Source of the DNA: Rhytidiadelphus loreus | Taxonomy: Eukaryota > Streptophyta > Bryopsida > Hypnales > Hylocomiaceae | Length of the DNA: 64,000 bases | NCBI GenBank assembly: GCA_947034895.1 | Contig: OX344764.1 | Span: 43,629,348-43,693,347, forward strand | Reading direction: 5' to 3' | Shown here: in pieces, positions 23,056 to 34,514 of the stretch | How the letters are laid out: each line of letters begins with the position of its first letter | How positions within the stretch are numbered: position 1 is the stretch's first letter | The notes under the pieces: model-generated | Database searches by the model: none | Seen by the model: the letters and a program-made list of their open reading frames with translations, nothing else | What the model was told of the DNA's origin: nothing | Translations under genes and position numbers: made by a program

Positions 23056-24240
23056 GGGTGTCTAAATAGTTAGTAGGCATAGAAAGTGATAAGAAGTTTT
23101 AGGATTTTGTTGGTTATTTTCTTACTTTTTGAAAAAAGAGAAAATAAAATATTTGTGAGGAGTTGTAGTATTTGAAAGTTTTTTTATATGTATGTTTAAG
23201 TACGAAAAATAAAATAAAGGTTTAGAAGGAGGAAGTAGATGTAGTTAGCAAAATATTGTAGTTTATTATATTGATGTTATTTTCTTGTTATTTCACAATT
23301 TGATGTTATAAAAGTGTGCAATATAATATATTTATATTTATATTTGTTTACTGCATACTTTATTTTTTGTTTTTTAATTGTATTTTTGTTATCTATTACG
23401 TTTCATATCGAAGACTAGGTGCACTAATGTATTGTATGATGAACCAGCTACTTCCAATAGAACAAAAAGTATACAAAATAAAACGAATAAAAAAGGGGGG
23501 AGAGTAGTGATGAAGATCACTGTTTGTTCATGTTAAATTGGCTTAAGCACTTGTCTCAAGTATGTGGGATGGGGCCGGTTGGTTGGTACTGCTTTCCTGC
23601 CTAATGATCACTCACTAGCAGTACCAAGTCATGTCCATCACGCTATTGCTCAAACAGATCCGACGGTAATCGAATCCGGACCTCATAATCGTGATACTTA
23701 GTTCCTATCCAACCAACCTTTGAACTCATGACTTGGTGACCCTCCGCCCATGTATATTGCATTTATAATCCATATTCACTTAACAACTTTAATTCTGGTT
23801 TCTTTAATTTAGTTATTGGATACTAAAGTGTCTATTTCAAAAGGGGAAAGTAGTGCTGTATCAATGGCCCTCGATGAGGTGGACATTGGCTCAATCATTG
23901 TCATTACAAAATAGACACTTCATTCATGCCAGCCTTATTCAAAGACCTGAATTTCTATCCATCTATAATGAATTCATTTGGAAACTCTAATACCTAGGCA
24001 TGTGCTAGAAAGCGATAACTTCATTCTCTTAGTTCAATAGCTATTATGAAATTGACCAATCTCAAATTAGAAAACCGTACCTCAATTGTCCTGCATTCTA
24101 AAGTTAACAAATAATTTCTTATAAAAGGCTAAATTAATAAATCTCTTGGCATATTACAGTCTCACTTTATTGAATTGTCTCAATTTAATGAATTCTTTTG
24201 TATACTAAATTTAGAAACAAGATTAAAGTGAGAATGCAAA
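23056..24240. other. 3' flank of the transposase gene up to the right TIR
   Basis: AT-rich with no supported gene. It includes a tRNA-like/SINE-like segment (23540-23745) and subterminal repeats of the TIR motif (24160-24240). Confidence 0.5.
23540..23745 (-). repeat. Possible tRNA-derived SINE
   Basis: Read on the minus strand, ttggttggataggaac is followed about 35 bp later by ggtccggattcgattacc. This resembles the spacing and wording of pol III A and B boxes. A unique body follows and ends in a T-rich tail near 23500. The B box deviates from consensus, so the call is tentative. Confidence 0.35.
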
Positions 24241-24267
24241 TTGTCTCATTTTAATAAATATGCCCTT
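24241..24267 (-). repeat. Right terminal inverted repeat of the giant element
   Basis: Inverted match to 2276-2302 (25 of 27), followed directly by the target duplication TTGG at 24268-24271. Confidence 0.85.
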
Positions 24268-24519
24268 TTGGGTTGTGAGGACTTAGTCCTCGCAAAATAG
24301 TCATTACCCTCGCATACGGACGGTTTAGAACCAAGAGTGGTGCTGGTGCTGACCACATGATGGTGCTCAACTAGATAATCCACATGATGGTAGGATACCC
24401 TACAAGCCTAGCACTAGCTGCTTAACCCTCAGGTCGCCATTAGAACATTTGACCGTGTGCCCAAGGATAGCAAAACATTCTAGGTTCTCATGATTTTTCA
24501 AATCATACCGCAGATGGCC

Positions 24520-25960
24520 GCCATATGTGAGCCCCAAATTCGTCACTTGGGACTCATTGTTTTCTTTTTTTAGTTTATTACAAATTAAGGCATAAAGTAG
24601 TACAAAAAGCCCAAAAAAGAGTGTAGAACCAAAATAGGTATGTCACGTACCAGTATAGCATTTGGTCATAAATAGCCTTTTATCTATAGATTACCCATAA
24701 AACCCACTTGTATATAGGTTAGAACCCGTAATTAGTGGGAAACAATAGGGCTACTGGGAACTTACCCAAAATAGCCCAAAACCTAGTGCATGTGACCATG
24801 ATAGGCTAAATTAAGTCTTAGGAGAGTGGGGGAGGTCTCCACATAAATCTCCAAAGATAGGTTCTAGTTTCCCCATTCCACCGACGAAACATTAGGAATC
24901 CAAATTGTTAGCTTGCAGGTGTTACTTGTCCCAGACAAGCCGCATGGAGGAATCCACAGCCGCCGGATAGTGTTCTCGGATCTGGAGCATGTCGGGACAT
25001 CCACGGCAAAACCCATTTGCCAAGATTCCCTCACATGTGAAAGATTCCCTGACTGCCGGTGATTCAACCGAAGTCAGTTTTCACCTCGCCACCAACTGTG
25101 TGCCAGAATAGCCTAAGACTTGGCACGTGGCTTGGGGGACTCCATGAGAGGTTCCCCAAAAAGTCTCGGTTTTTTCTGATCTCCAAAGGATCTTTTTCCG
25201 AGCAGTCAACCGCCAAAGGCCACGTTGGGAAATTCATGGAAAATACCCAGGCCGCGGTAAAATCTCACTAAAAATTAGACTAGCATCTTTTATGTTAATA
25301 ACACGCCCCGACAAATTTCATGGTGTTCCAATAGCAAGAAGCAGCCGAAACTGACAACATCCCCCCAATTAATATTTATGGCAAGATCTTTGCGGGGTTG
25401 ACCGGCGTCCCGGGAGCGTACGAAGTCGGAACGAAGACATCAAGGAGACTTTTATTACTCCCTAGAGCCTCCCCAACAACCCTAGCTAGTTACCCAAGCC
25501 AAAAGAGGTAAACCCCAAAAGTTAGGTTTTTACCCTTTTAATTGGCTCCAGTTGGCACTAGTTTCCGAGGGTTTTTTGTGAGAGAAATAGGGGGTAGGGG
25601 ATCCCTTAGACTAAAAATGGCATTCTGAAGCCATTGGCGCAATCCATTTGCAATTCCGAGCTAAACTCCAAAAGTTAGAAACTAGGACCAGCGAAAAACC
25701 CAAGATTAGGTGAAAATCTCAAAGTTGGATGAAAATCCGGATGGATGAGGTTACTCGTCGAGGGGGGGAGTGGGCCCTTGGAAACCTATAAAAGGGGGCC
25801 CTTCTCTCTCCCAAAACACCCCCAATACTTGTTTTGGGTCCGTGGGTCCAAGTTATCTTGGAATTTTTGGCGTTTAGGCCAAAAAACCTCTACGGTGTTT
25901 TTGGAGTACTTTTGGCTCTCGTTGTTGTTCTATTTGTAGCTTTTAAAGGTCCTTGGAGTC
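24520..25960 (+). repeat. LTR-like promoter repeat, copy 1
   Basis: About 1.4 kb matches 44400-45830 in inverted orientation along its whole length; for example, the blocks around 'agaaccaaaataggtatgtc' and 'gttgttgttctatttgtagc' both have partners. It contains a TATA box (TATAAAAG at 25787-25794) followed by a pyrimidine-rich leader and a 'gggtccgtgggtcc' block. This layout suits the U3-R part of an LTR or a TE promoter. No coding domain is visible. I found no direct-orientation partner, so a complete LTR element is not proven. Confidence 0.6.
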
Positions 25961-26711
25961 CTTCTCGTACGTATGTACTTTGTGTGTTTTCTTTGGCCTT
26001 CTTTTGGTCCCATTTGAAGAGTCTTTGGTGAAGTTTATCTTGTGTCGTGCACTAACCCCAGAGTACCCCCCCACCATACCTTGGTGATGCCGCTTTGGGG
26101 GGCCTTTGGTGCATAAGTCTCTTAACGTTACTATCTTGCATGTACATGTGCCTTAGAAGAAAGATCTAACCCTAGTAACCCTTTCCCTTGATTGTGTGGA
26201 CCCCACTCTTCGGGGGATGGCGAAGCTTTGACCTTGTGACCCCTTGAGTCCTAAAGAGTGTGTTAAAATGAGTCCTAGACGGCGGAGCTTTGAATCCCAA
26301 ACCTTGGCAAGTCCTAAAGTCGGTGTTAAAACCGATTCTACGGCGAAGCTTTGGACCCGGGAAGGTCTAAGTTCCAAAAGTTTAGTTCCCAAGATCTTCT
26401 TGGGAAAGATTAAAGTTTAGCTCCCAAGATACCCCCTAGGTGGTAGAAAAGCGAAAGAATCCCCCATAGGATAGCTGGATTAACTCTCAGTTCATCCCCC
26501 AACGGCGAAGCTCTGCCCTTAAAATCGTCACATTTAGTCCAGCCCTTGTTTCACCCTGACCACAAAAAGTAATATCCAGTTTAGTTTTTAGCTGAGTGGG
26601 TTCCCATACGGGAACCCGAGAGGAGGGATTTAGAAAGGAGAAAAACCAGTACCAGACCAGCCACCAGCACCAGTACCGGGGTAGCCCGGCAGCGGGACCG
26701 GCACAGTATCG

Positions 26712-26815
26712 AGGGAGTCCAGGGAGCTTGGGCGGGGGAGTCCAGGGGAGCTTGGGCGGGGGAGTCCAGGGGAGCTTGGGCGGGGGAGTCCAGGGGAGCT
26801 TGGGCTGGGGATCGG
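26712..26815. repeat. 24-bp GC-rich tandem repeat, about four units
   Basis: Units of ggagtccaggggagcttggg followed by cggg repeat in register. The 24-bp length keeps frames open on both strands (LGGGVQGS on +), which explains spurious ORFs here. Confidence 0.85.
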
Positions 26816-27659
26816 GGGAGTCCAAAAAGGGGGGGGGAAGGAGAAATCCTCACCTCAACTAAATTCAGCACTACGGGACGATGCCCTACGGGGCCCCACC
26901 ACACCTTTTTTTTGGTTTTTCATCACACTAAGATTGAAAACCGGGGGTCTAGTAGAAGACTAACGAAAGATCAACTCAAGGCTAAAGGAAGAAGGGGGGA
27001 AGAGAAGTCGCCATCCTACGCGTCCAAACCTGCACAACCTCTCAAGGTTCCTCACCAACAAGCTACCTCACCAACAAGCTACCTCACACAATGATGACAA
27101 AATTAGGAAGGGGGTAGTTATAGGAAGGAAGAAGGGAGAGACGATAAATAGTGTTGCGTCATAGGATTAGGTAGGAAATCTCAAAAGCTTCTTACAACCA
27201 TTAGGAAAGAGATTAGGATGACACCAAAATGACGACGTAAGGGAATAGGTGACTCTTCCATTAGATTAGCGTCATATGGTGTAAGGTCTCATTTAAGGGG
27301 TTGGTAGGAATAGTGTTGAAGTAAAAGAAAAAGAGGCAAGGAGAAAGGAAGGAACCATTAAGGGTCTTTAGAGTGTACTACTTCGCCGAGGACTAAGCCG
27401 TTGGCATTTTACTACTTCAAACTACGTGTCGACTATGGAATACAAGCACGCGGCCGGAGGTATGGAGGAAAATGCCGCGCATGCCAACGACGATCAAGTG
27501 AGTCAGTAAATCAATCCCTGGGGCTATCTTTCTTTTAATTTACGCTAACCCTATTAGGTAGTGATTAATTTCGATTAGCAATTGGGAATTAGGAAGGGGG
27601 GGCCTTGACTGAGACATAGAAGTTTACCAATAGGACTCGAAGTATCCAAACCCATTTCA

Positions 27660-28070
27660 TACGTAGAAGTTGACCATACAAGCAACTAAATTAGAAGATC
27701 AAATTAGGAAAAAAGATAAATTAAATTAGAAGATCAAATTAAGGGAAAAGATAAATTAAATTAGAAGATTAAATTAGATAAAAGATAAATTAATTTAGAA
27801 GATTAAATTAGATAAAAGATAAATTAAATTAGAAGATCAAATTAGGGAAAAAGATAAATTAAATTAGGAGGTAAATTAGATTAATTAAATTAGAAGGTCA
27901 GATTAGGAAAAAAGATAAATTAAATTAGAAAATTAAAGTAGGAGATAAATTAGATAAATTAAATTAGGAGATAAATTAGGAGAAAAGATAAACTAAAATA
28001 GGAAATTAAATTAGAAAGAAAAGGATAACTTAAATTAGGGAAAAAGATAACTTAGATTAGAAAAACAAAC
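27660..28070. repeat. AT-rich tandem array
   Basis: Degenerate head-to-tail repeats of roughly 35-50 bp built from aaattagaagat, aaattagg and aaaagataaatt words. The sequence is A-rich on the + strand and non-coding. Confidence 0.75.
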
Positions 28071-28389
28071 CCAATCAATTTAGGAAACTATAGAAGGGAC
28101 TTAGGTAATCCCTCCTCAGTCTTAGGAAAGGTCAATTAGCCTCAGATTCCCGTAGATTAGGATAGATCCGGTGATAGTTCGCATAGGCTGCCGTTAGGGG
28201 ACGGTTAGCCCGAACTATTCCCTCGCCAATTGGGGGCAACTCCATTGTCACCTGCGGAAACTAGGAACTTAGTAAAGAAGATCCATTGCTTGGAAGGCAC
28301 AATGGACTGATGTTTAGTCACCCGTTAGGTTAGAATTTAGTTAACCCCTAGAACCTGGTTGTGTCCGATTAATTACCAAGGGTGGGTAA

Positions 28390-30054
28390 TTAAGCGCCCA
28401 CAACATCCTGACGGACGGACAGAACGTGACGGTGACAACCCTGCTCCACGTCACTCAAGTATGGATTTAGTAGTGCCCCCGCATAGTGTAGGTCAGTAAT
28501 CATCAACTTCCAACGAGCATCAAATTGTTTCTCATATCGTGTTGCCACCACTGGATCAAGGAAAAATGGAGCATTCTTGAGAGAATAAATGTGCTCCTTC
28601 AAGGCTGTCATCATTACTAAAGCTTTCGGCATTGCCGGGACTTTTCCATCAAAATGACGAAGACAAAGCAGCACGGGCTCTACCATATGGAGGAAATTGT
28701 CGCACTGAACCCATAACTCTTCTGAATGGATATCTTGCCTTGCAAGTTTGGCCTTGCCCATAATGAAATGTCCATTTCTGTGGTTTTGCAAACTCAACTC
28801 GAACGTCATGTATGTCTCATCCAGTGTCATGTTGTGCACTGCTTGCTTGCAGTCTACCAAACGATCAATCATCAAGAAATTTGTGCCAAAACGTGTTTTG
28901 CTTGGAAGTCTCAACACTTTGTTTGGTGAAAATCTCCGAAACAACGCCAAAGTATGTTGGTATTTCTTGATGAACTTCACAATTGATGAAGCCTGTTTTA
29001 CCAACTCCTTTACTCTCTAATCCTTTCCCTAGTCTTCTAAGAGTAAGTCTAAAATGTGTGCCACACAACCCTGCCTATAAATGTGAGGGTACCTTTCTTC
29101 CAACTTTGCCATCGCCCCCGTCATGACTGCAGCATTGTCCGTACACAATTGCACAACGTTGGTAGGCCCAACTTCCTCAATGTATCGTGCCATCGTCTCA
29201 GTCGTGTAAGATATATCCTTCTTCTCCCCAGTACTATCCACTGATCCCCAAAAGACATCCCCGGCGGGGCACACCAACATCATATTTAGTAACGGTCGCG
29301 AATTAGTATCGGACCAACCATCTGAACAAATTGTCACTCCATAATGACTTATTGAAACCCTCGTCCGCTCCGAGACCATGGCTTCAACCGATGCCTTCTT
29401 AACATCTATCATTTTTGTGCGAATCGCATTATACGGTGGCGGTTGGTACACGAATCCAACTGCTGCAGTTTGTTTAACAGCATTCACGAAGGCCGGGTGG
29501 CGCACAACATTAAATGAAATGTTCGCCTCGTAAAAGAAAGAAGCCCACAACCTATCCAACTCTTGTCTGCGGCCCGTCTGTAATGATTCATCCATGTTTC
29601 TTTGCCGAGAAACAGATGGCATGTTCCTCCTTCTCTCAAGCGTTGTTCCAGTAGAATCTACTGAATCAGGCGTAGGATTTGGTCTTGCATTTGATTCAAA
29701 GGGATTGAGAGACCCTTCTTCTTCGACATCCAATGCAGGTGCGACAATAGACTCTGCAACATTAACTAGTGCATCATGTCTAGTCGGTGCATCATACATC
29801 TCTTCGTAACTCATGGACCTTGGAACTTGCCCCTCGCCAGTCCGAAACTTTTCTCGTACAATTCTAGGGATCTCCTTACAACGCTCCGATGTAGTCGAGC
29901 CGCCATAGCCAAAGTGAATCAATGCTCTCTTTCGTACAAATGCTTTGCTCCACCCACAAAACACGCATTTTCGAGCATGGGGGGAATTATCAATTGGGGT
30001 ACACGGTACTAGCCAAGGGTCCCAATCCTTTGTGGACCTCCGCGTATCATTCAT
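28390..30054 (-). pseudogene. hAT transposase with BED finger and DUF659 (two stops, 3' truncated)
   Basis: ATG at 30054 begins a BED-type zinc finger (CVFCGWSKAFVRKRALIHFG). A DUF659-like region follows (SISHYGVTICSDGWSDTNSR, VVQLCTDNAAVMTGAM, QGCVAHILDLLLED). TAG codons at 29029-29031 and 29017-29019 break the frame. The frame then continues with typical hAT sequence (ASSIVKFIKKYQ, RWKLMITDLHYAGALLNPYL) to a stop at 28390. The C-terminal hAT dimerisation domain is missing. Such enzymes cut and paste DNA with 8-bp target duplications. Neither end of the element is visible, and this copy should be dead. Confidence 0.85.
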
Positions 30055-30345
30055 GGTCCCCCCCCTCCCAACACCTTGTCCAACCATGTAGTAGATCAAC
30101 ATTGGGTCTTCAAAGAAAATGACTACAATAATCACACTAATACTATGGAAGATGTAATGACAAAGCAACCCGCTTAGAGTGGTCTTGTAAACCCTTTTAA
30201 ACACGGTTGTTGCCCTCCGAAGAAGTTAAACGTCCGCATGAAGCCTCTTTCGAAGGTCCAAGACAAGAGTTTTATCAACGGAGCCAAGGTGATAAAACAA
30301 GGGAGACCCCTAGAACTTTATACAAGAAAACTCCTTGGACCCACG

Positions 30346-30606
30346 GTCGCCCCATGAAAGAATGCGGGTCCAAAAACCTGAAATAAGTCAGGTGATGGAC
30401 GACTGCGGGTCCAAGATTGGGCGCCACGGGTCCAGGAGTGGGCGACTGCGGGTCCAGAAGTGGGCGCCACGGGTCTAGTAATGGGCGACTGCCGGTCCAG
30501 AAACAGGCGAATGCGGGTCCAGGAATGGGCGACTACGGGTCCAGTAATGGGCGACTGCGGGTCCAGAAACAGGCGACTGCGGGTCTAGGAACGGGCGACT
30601 GCCATT
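30346..30606 (+). repeat. GGGCGACTGCGGGTCC repeat cluster 1
   Basis: About nine tandem units of 20-24 bp, each built from gggcgactgcgggtcc(a)g with variants such as gggcgccacgggtc. The same word clusters at 32950-33250 and 36010-36466, and I do not see it elsewhere in the window. Confidence 0.85.
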
Positions 30607-31067
30607 TGTTTGGATAATTCTTGCATCCCCTGGGGTAATTTGGGGCCTATAATTGAAACTATGAATTCAGAATTTCCACAAAAAAAATAAGCCTTGAAAA
30701 TAAAAAATTCTAGTGTTTGCCTTGGAGTGGCAATGAGTAGGTCAATTCACCCTAGCTGTGACAATTGCTCTGAACTTCAATAACAAGTTCTTTTCCAATC
30801 CGGCAAGTTTTGAATTTTCCTTTTTTTTTTAATTCTCTTTTAATTCCGAAAGTCCGAACTCCCAAGGTCATTTTCCTACCAAAATTCCTAGAATATTCAA
30901 GTATTCACAACATTGCAAACATAAATAACCAAAAATTCATATCTATATTTATGTACTCTTGTCAAGGAACTACATAGAATTCAATGTGCTTGCATTGGAA
31001 TGTTCAAAATGGATAATATCCTTTTATATATACATAAGATGGAATATACATAGTCCTCAAAAATGTG

Positions 31068-32687
31068 CTAAAAATGAAAATCATTCAACATCCATTTTGG
31101 CCTTTTCTTTGCGTCATGAGCCTCACGTTCCATCTCATACAAGACTTTTCTACATTCCAACTGCAAATTCCTAAGGTATAGGTCATCCTTCCCCAACTTC
31201 TTTTCCAACCAAAATTGCTTGTATGATTTTTGGAACTTCAAAAGCGCCTTCAGTGCATCCCGATGTTCTTCCAATTTTGGATCCAATGACAAAGAAACCC
31301 CAAGCTTCTTTTTCAAGTCAACTACTTCCGTAAGAGACAATGTTTGTTTAGTAGCCACGTCTTTCCAACCACACATTTCTGCAACACGGTCAAGGGGGGC
31401 TTTGTCCTTTAATGCTTTCAAGGAATTTAATCTTGATCGTGCTTCTTCCACCCCTCGCTTCTCCAAGTCTATCTGATCTTCCTCCAGCTTGCATGCTTCC
31501 ATAATTTTGGCAAGCCGTTCTTTCGCAAACTCATTGCTAGAAGAACTAGATCCTCCAGCATGCCGAGAAGAGAATCTAAGGTAAAATGCTTCCAAGTCTA
31601 AAATCTTTGTTATTTGCGTTGACAAAAGAACTTGCCGACTTTCAAGTTCAGCACGTAAGCTATTTACAATATCTCCACTCAAAGTTTGCATTTCTTGATT
31701 GCAAAGCTTCTCACATTCTAGATGCTTTTCATCCAACTCATTTAGAAGCTTCTTGAGTTGAGCTTTGTAAACAACTTTGGTGTCCAACATTACTGTGTCA
31801 GGGACAGTTCCATCTTCAACGAATTCCTCACTACGGTACATGTCATCAACACAATCCAATTGGAACAAAGAAGGCTTCACATCTTCTTCTGTTTCCATCT
31901 CTGTCCAAAAAACATCATCTTCTGCTTCTTGCATGCATGCAAGCACATACTGCAAAACTTCGTCTTCTTCAGTGCGAGGGACTGTAATCGGATTCACCAT
32001 AGCAAGAGGCAAAATATCAAGATTTTGTGGTTGCCTAGCTGGTTCACCCTCTTCTTCCATTCTCGGGGGAGGTAAATTTTGTGAAGTAGAAGCCACCATC
32101 GTCATGTTTTGGGGCTCCATTGGAGGGTCTTCACCAAGGTTGTCTTCCTCTCCCGAAGATGAATCAGATGACGTCCAATGAAACTGTTCATCGAGCACTC
32201 CCTCCTTCAAGTTTTTCTTCTGGCCTAACTCTTCACGTGGATTGGCAGATAGAGCCGCCATTGGAATGTCTTTTGTCGGTGGAAGGCGAGCATGCTTCAC
32301 TCCCTTCATTGAACTCCAATCCACGCTTCGAAACAAAATGAGTTCCGCATACACCATTGCACATATGAAATACGGGACTTCGCTCCTGGGCACTGAATAT
32401 GTGCCATACAAGTATCGATAAATTTCGATACAACGTTGCACAAATGCATCATTACGGCATGGATGCAAATTGGCCGTATTGTTGCGCCGATTTGTGTAGT
32501 GCCGATGATAGGGGAATAACTTGTCGATGTGGCACCACCCCACGAAGGACTTACAAGTCTTGGCGGTCCAGTGGCCCGTAATTCGATCCCAACCTCGGTA
32601 GGCCGCACACGCTGGGTCCAAAAGGATGCGTCGTTGCCTAGGGTGCATGGCTCCTTTTGCCTTGGTCTTCTTCTTGTGGTCCGCCAT
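31068..32687 (-). CDS. Intact 539-codon coiled-coil gene of unknown function
   Basis: A single uninterrupted frame runs from ATG 32687 (MADHKKKTKAKGAMHPRQRR) to a stop at 31068. The N-terminal 130 residues look globular and basic, with aromatic, His and Cys residues (GWDRITGHWTAKTCKSFVGW, IEIYRYLYGTYSVPR). The middle is acidic and Ser-rich. The C-terminal half is helical and coiled-coil-like (KAQLKKLLNELDEKHLECEK; EEHRDALKALLKFQKSYKQF). No transposase, helicase or protease motif is visible. It lies between two clusters of the GCGACTGCGGGTC repeat and next to a broken hAT gene, so it may be an accessory or gag-like protein of a mobile element. The open frame suggests a recent copy or retained use. 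Confidence 0.65.
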   Translation of the reverse strand: MADHKKKTKAKGAMHPRQRRILLDPACAAYRGWDRITGHWTAKTCKSFVGWCHIDKLFPYHRHYTNRRNNTANLHPCRNDAFVQRCIEIYRYLYGTYSVPRSEVPYFICAMVYAELILFRSVDWSSMKGVKHARLPPTKDIPMAALSANPREELGQKKNLKEGVLDEQFHWTSSDSSSGEEDNLGEDPPMEPQNMTMVASTSQNLPPPRMEEEGEPARQPQNLDILPLAMVNPITVPRTEEDEVLQYVLACMQEAEDDVFWTEMETEEDVKPSLFQLDCVDDMYRSEEFVEDGTVPDTVMLDTKVVYKAQLKKLLNELDEKHLECEKLCNQEMQTLSGDIVNSLRAELESRQVLLSTQITKILDLEAFYLRFSSRHAGGSSSSSNEFAKERLAKIMEACKLEEDQIDLEKRGVEEARSRLNSLKALKDKAPLDRVAEMCGWKDVATKQTLSLTEVVDLKKKLGVSLSLDPKLEEHRDALKALLKFQKSYKQFWLEKKLGKDDLYLRNLQLECRKVLYEMEREAHDAKKRPKWMLNDFHF

Positions 32688-32949
32688 AGGAGATACTCTC
32701 GAGTCTCGAGATTTGGGACAAGGAATCTAAACTTTACCCTAAACCGCAAAGTATTATCTAGCTAAATTTAACCCTAAACTGCAAAGTTTTATCTAGCGAT
32801 TAGTGAGTGATGGAGTAAAATCAAGAACATGAGCCACATGTAAGTGAAACTCAAAACCCAAGCTCCCGGGCACGCAATCAGCCACTGTAAAGTAGGTGAA
32901 AGGCAGTACGCAGCAAGAAGGGAAAGTGGCGAAATCGGGTGGGGAGACA

Positions 32950-33255
32950 ACTAATTAACCCGCAATCGCCCTAGGGCGAGTGCGGGAAGGGACGCGTGCA
33001 GGTCTGAGAGCGACCGCGGGTAGGGCGACTGCGGGTCTAAGGGGCCGACTGCGAAGGCGACAGTGGATAGGGCGATTGCGGGTCTGGGGCTACTGGGGAT
33101 GGGCGACCGCGGGTCGAAGGCTATAGAAGTACTGGGGTCCTGGGCGACAACGGGTCTAGGGCTAGTGGGGATGGGCGACCGCGTGTGGGGCACCATGGAG
33201 TAATTTCTGGACCCCTATAGTGGGGCGACCGCGGGTGGGCGACTGCGGGTACAGG
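32950..33255 (+). repeat. GGGCGACTGCGGGTCC repeat cluster 2
   Basis: Degenerate array of gggcgac.gcgggtc words upstream of the 31068-32687 gene, in the position of its promoter on the minus strand. Confidence 0.75.
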
Positions 33256-34514
33256 GCGGGATTTTGAATTTCTGAACCTCTAAGACTTTCACTTTGAAGT
33301 TCTCTTACATAAAATTGTGGACATAAATTTTAGTTACCAATGCACTTCATAAAAATGTATTGCATCTTTTCATCTTTTATTTAAAAATTTGGGTTATGCA
33401 TCTTTAGCCATTTTATTAATTATTGTTGCAACTTATTAGATTTGACATGCAAAAAGAGGATTCCCACCCTAACATCACTTCTGTAATTTCAATAAGAAAA
33501 TAATCAAACATAAGAAATTTACCATCCATGATTCACATGGTTGCGTTTTATTTTCCAATGCAATCTCTATTATGTTTAGTTTGAATTTGTATGGTGAATC
33601 CATTGTAAAACAAGATCCAACTATGAAGAATGTGGGATTCTTGATCAATGTAGACCACTTTCGGAGAGCTCCAAAAGAAGGGGTTTGGGAATTGAGGGAT
33701 AAATACCTTTTATTCATTTATGGTCAAGTGTGATTGACACATTATAAATTGCGTGAGAGAACAAAACTCAATATAATCAATTATACAATGCATAGGATAG
33801 GTGTACTAAGATGGTTGTTCAAATATCCCATAAGGATTGGGTGTGACAGCATGAGCTCCCATATAACTTTCATCATGTGCTTCATCAAGCACCGTGAAGG
33901 TGTAGCTGGGAACTAATTGTCACAATTAATTGTCATAGCTATTTCCCAGTTGTTTTCATGGTTTGTTCAAATTTTATTTATCTGTACATTCATAAGTATC
34001 CAAACAATAAAACTTGTTTCATATTAATTAAAAGTGTAGCCATCATATTTACAAACAAAGGGATTAAATCAAGGGCATACATTTGTACATTTTTAATATT
34101 TGGGGATTTCAAACTTGTGAACCAAGAATAACAAGCCACAACATTTATGGGTATATATTTTATTGGGGGGGTCACATTTATAGGTATATATTTTTTGGGA
34201 GGGGTCACATATGTAAACCATTAAAGTATTGGGCACTAACCAATTAAACATTCATATACCATGGACTGTTTAGCAAAATATGATCATCCATCTGAGATAA
34301 ACAATCCATGCATTGTTTAGCAAAATCATAGTATAGAAATGTAAAATGAAGTTCTTTGTCAAGCACATTTCTATTTCACATGTCTAGCATGACTTTAGTA
34401 CTATTATCTTCATAAATAACTTATTTCTTTTTATGATCCCAACTCAAAAATCAAAATAGGGTCTTATGCCATGGTACAAGGCTGCTATTTGATGCACCAC
34501 AACAATGTCTCTAG
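33256..34514. other. AT-rich stretch without a supported gene
   Basis: No coding exon or RNA gene seen. A short duplicated phrase (cacatttatgggtatatatttt) occurs at about 34140 and 34174. Confidence 0.5.

Larger units (their letters stand above)
2276..24267. mobile_element. Giant 22-kb DNA transposon (DUF7869 + ParB-methylase + FCP1-like)
   Basis: The left end AAGGGCATATTCATTAAAA... (2276-2302) matches the reverse complement of the right end (24241-24267) at 25 of 27 bases; both differences are C/T. Immediately outside lies a perfect 4-bp duplication, TTGG (2272-2275 and 24268-24271). The right subterminal region repeats the motif (attcattaaattgagacaa, 24160-24200). Inside are a DUF7869-type gene on + and ParB/methylase-like and FCP1-like genes on -, plus about 25 private palindromes that I do not see outside this family. 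No integrase, DNA polymerase B or reverse transcriptase is visible, so it is not a Maverick/Polinton or an LTR element. The transposase frame has two stops, so the copy is probably not autonomous now. Confidence 0.85.
25961..28380. other. Non-coding TE-derived region
   Basis: Contains repeated 'ggcgaagctttg' blocks (26215-26360), a 24-bp GC-rich tandem repeat (about 26710-26815), and an AT-rich tandem array. No gag, protease, reverse transcriptase or integrase frame is present, so if this is the interior of the LTR-like repeat it is a non-autonomous (LARD-like) derivative. Confidence 0.45.

Noticed and set aside
2276..24267. Maverick/Polinton, Starship-like or Helitron identity for the giant element
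   Set aside because: No polymerase B, retroviral-type integrase, capsid gene, tyrosine recombinase or Rep/helicase frame is visible. TIRs and a 4-bp TSD also exclude a Helitron.
31758..32181. Plus-strand ORFs of 105 and 134 codons
   Set aside because: They are antisense shadows of the intact 539-codon minus-strand gene.
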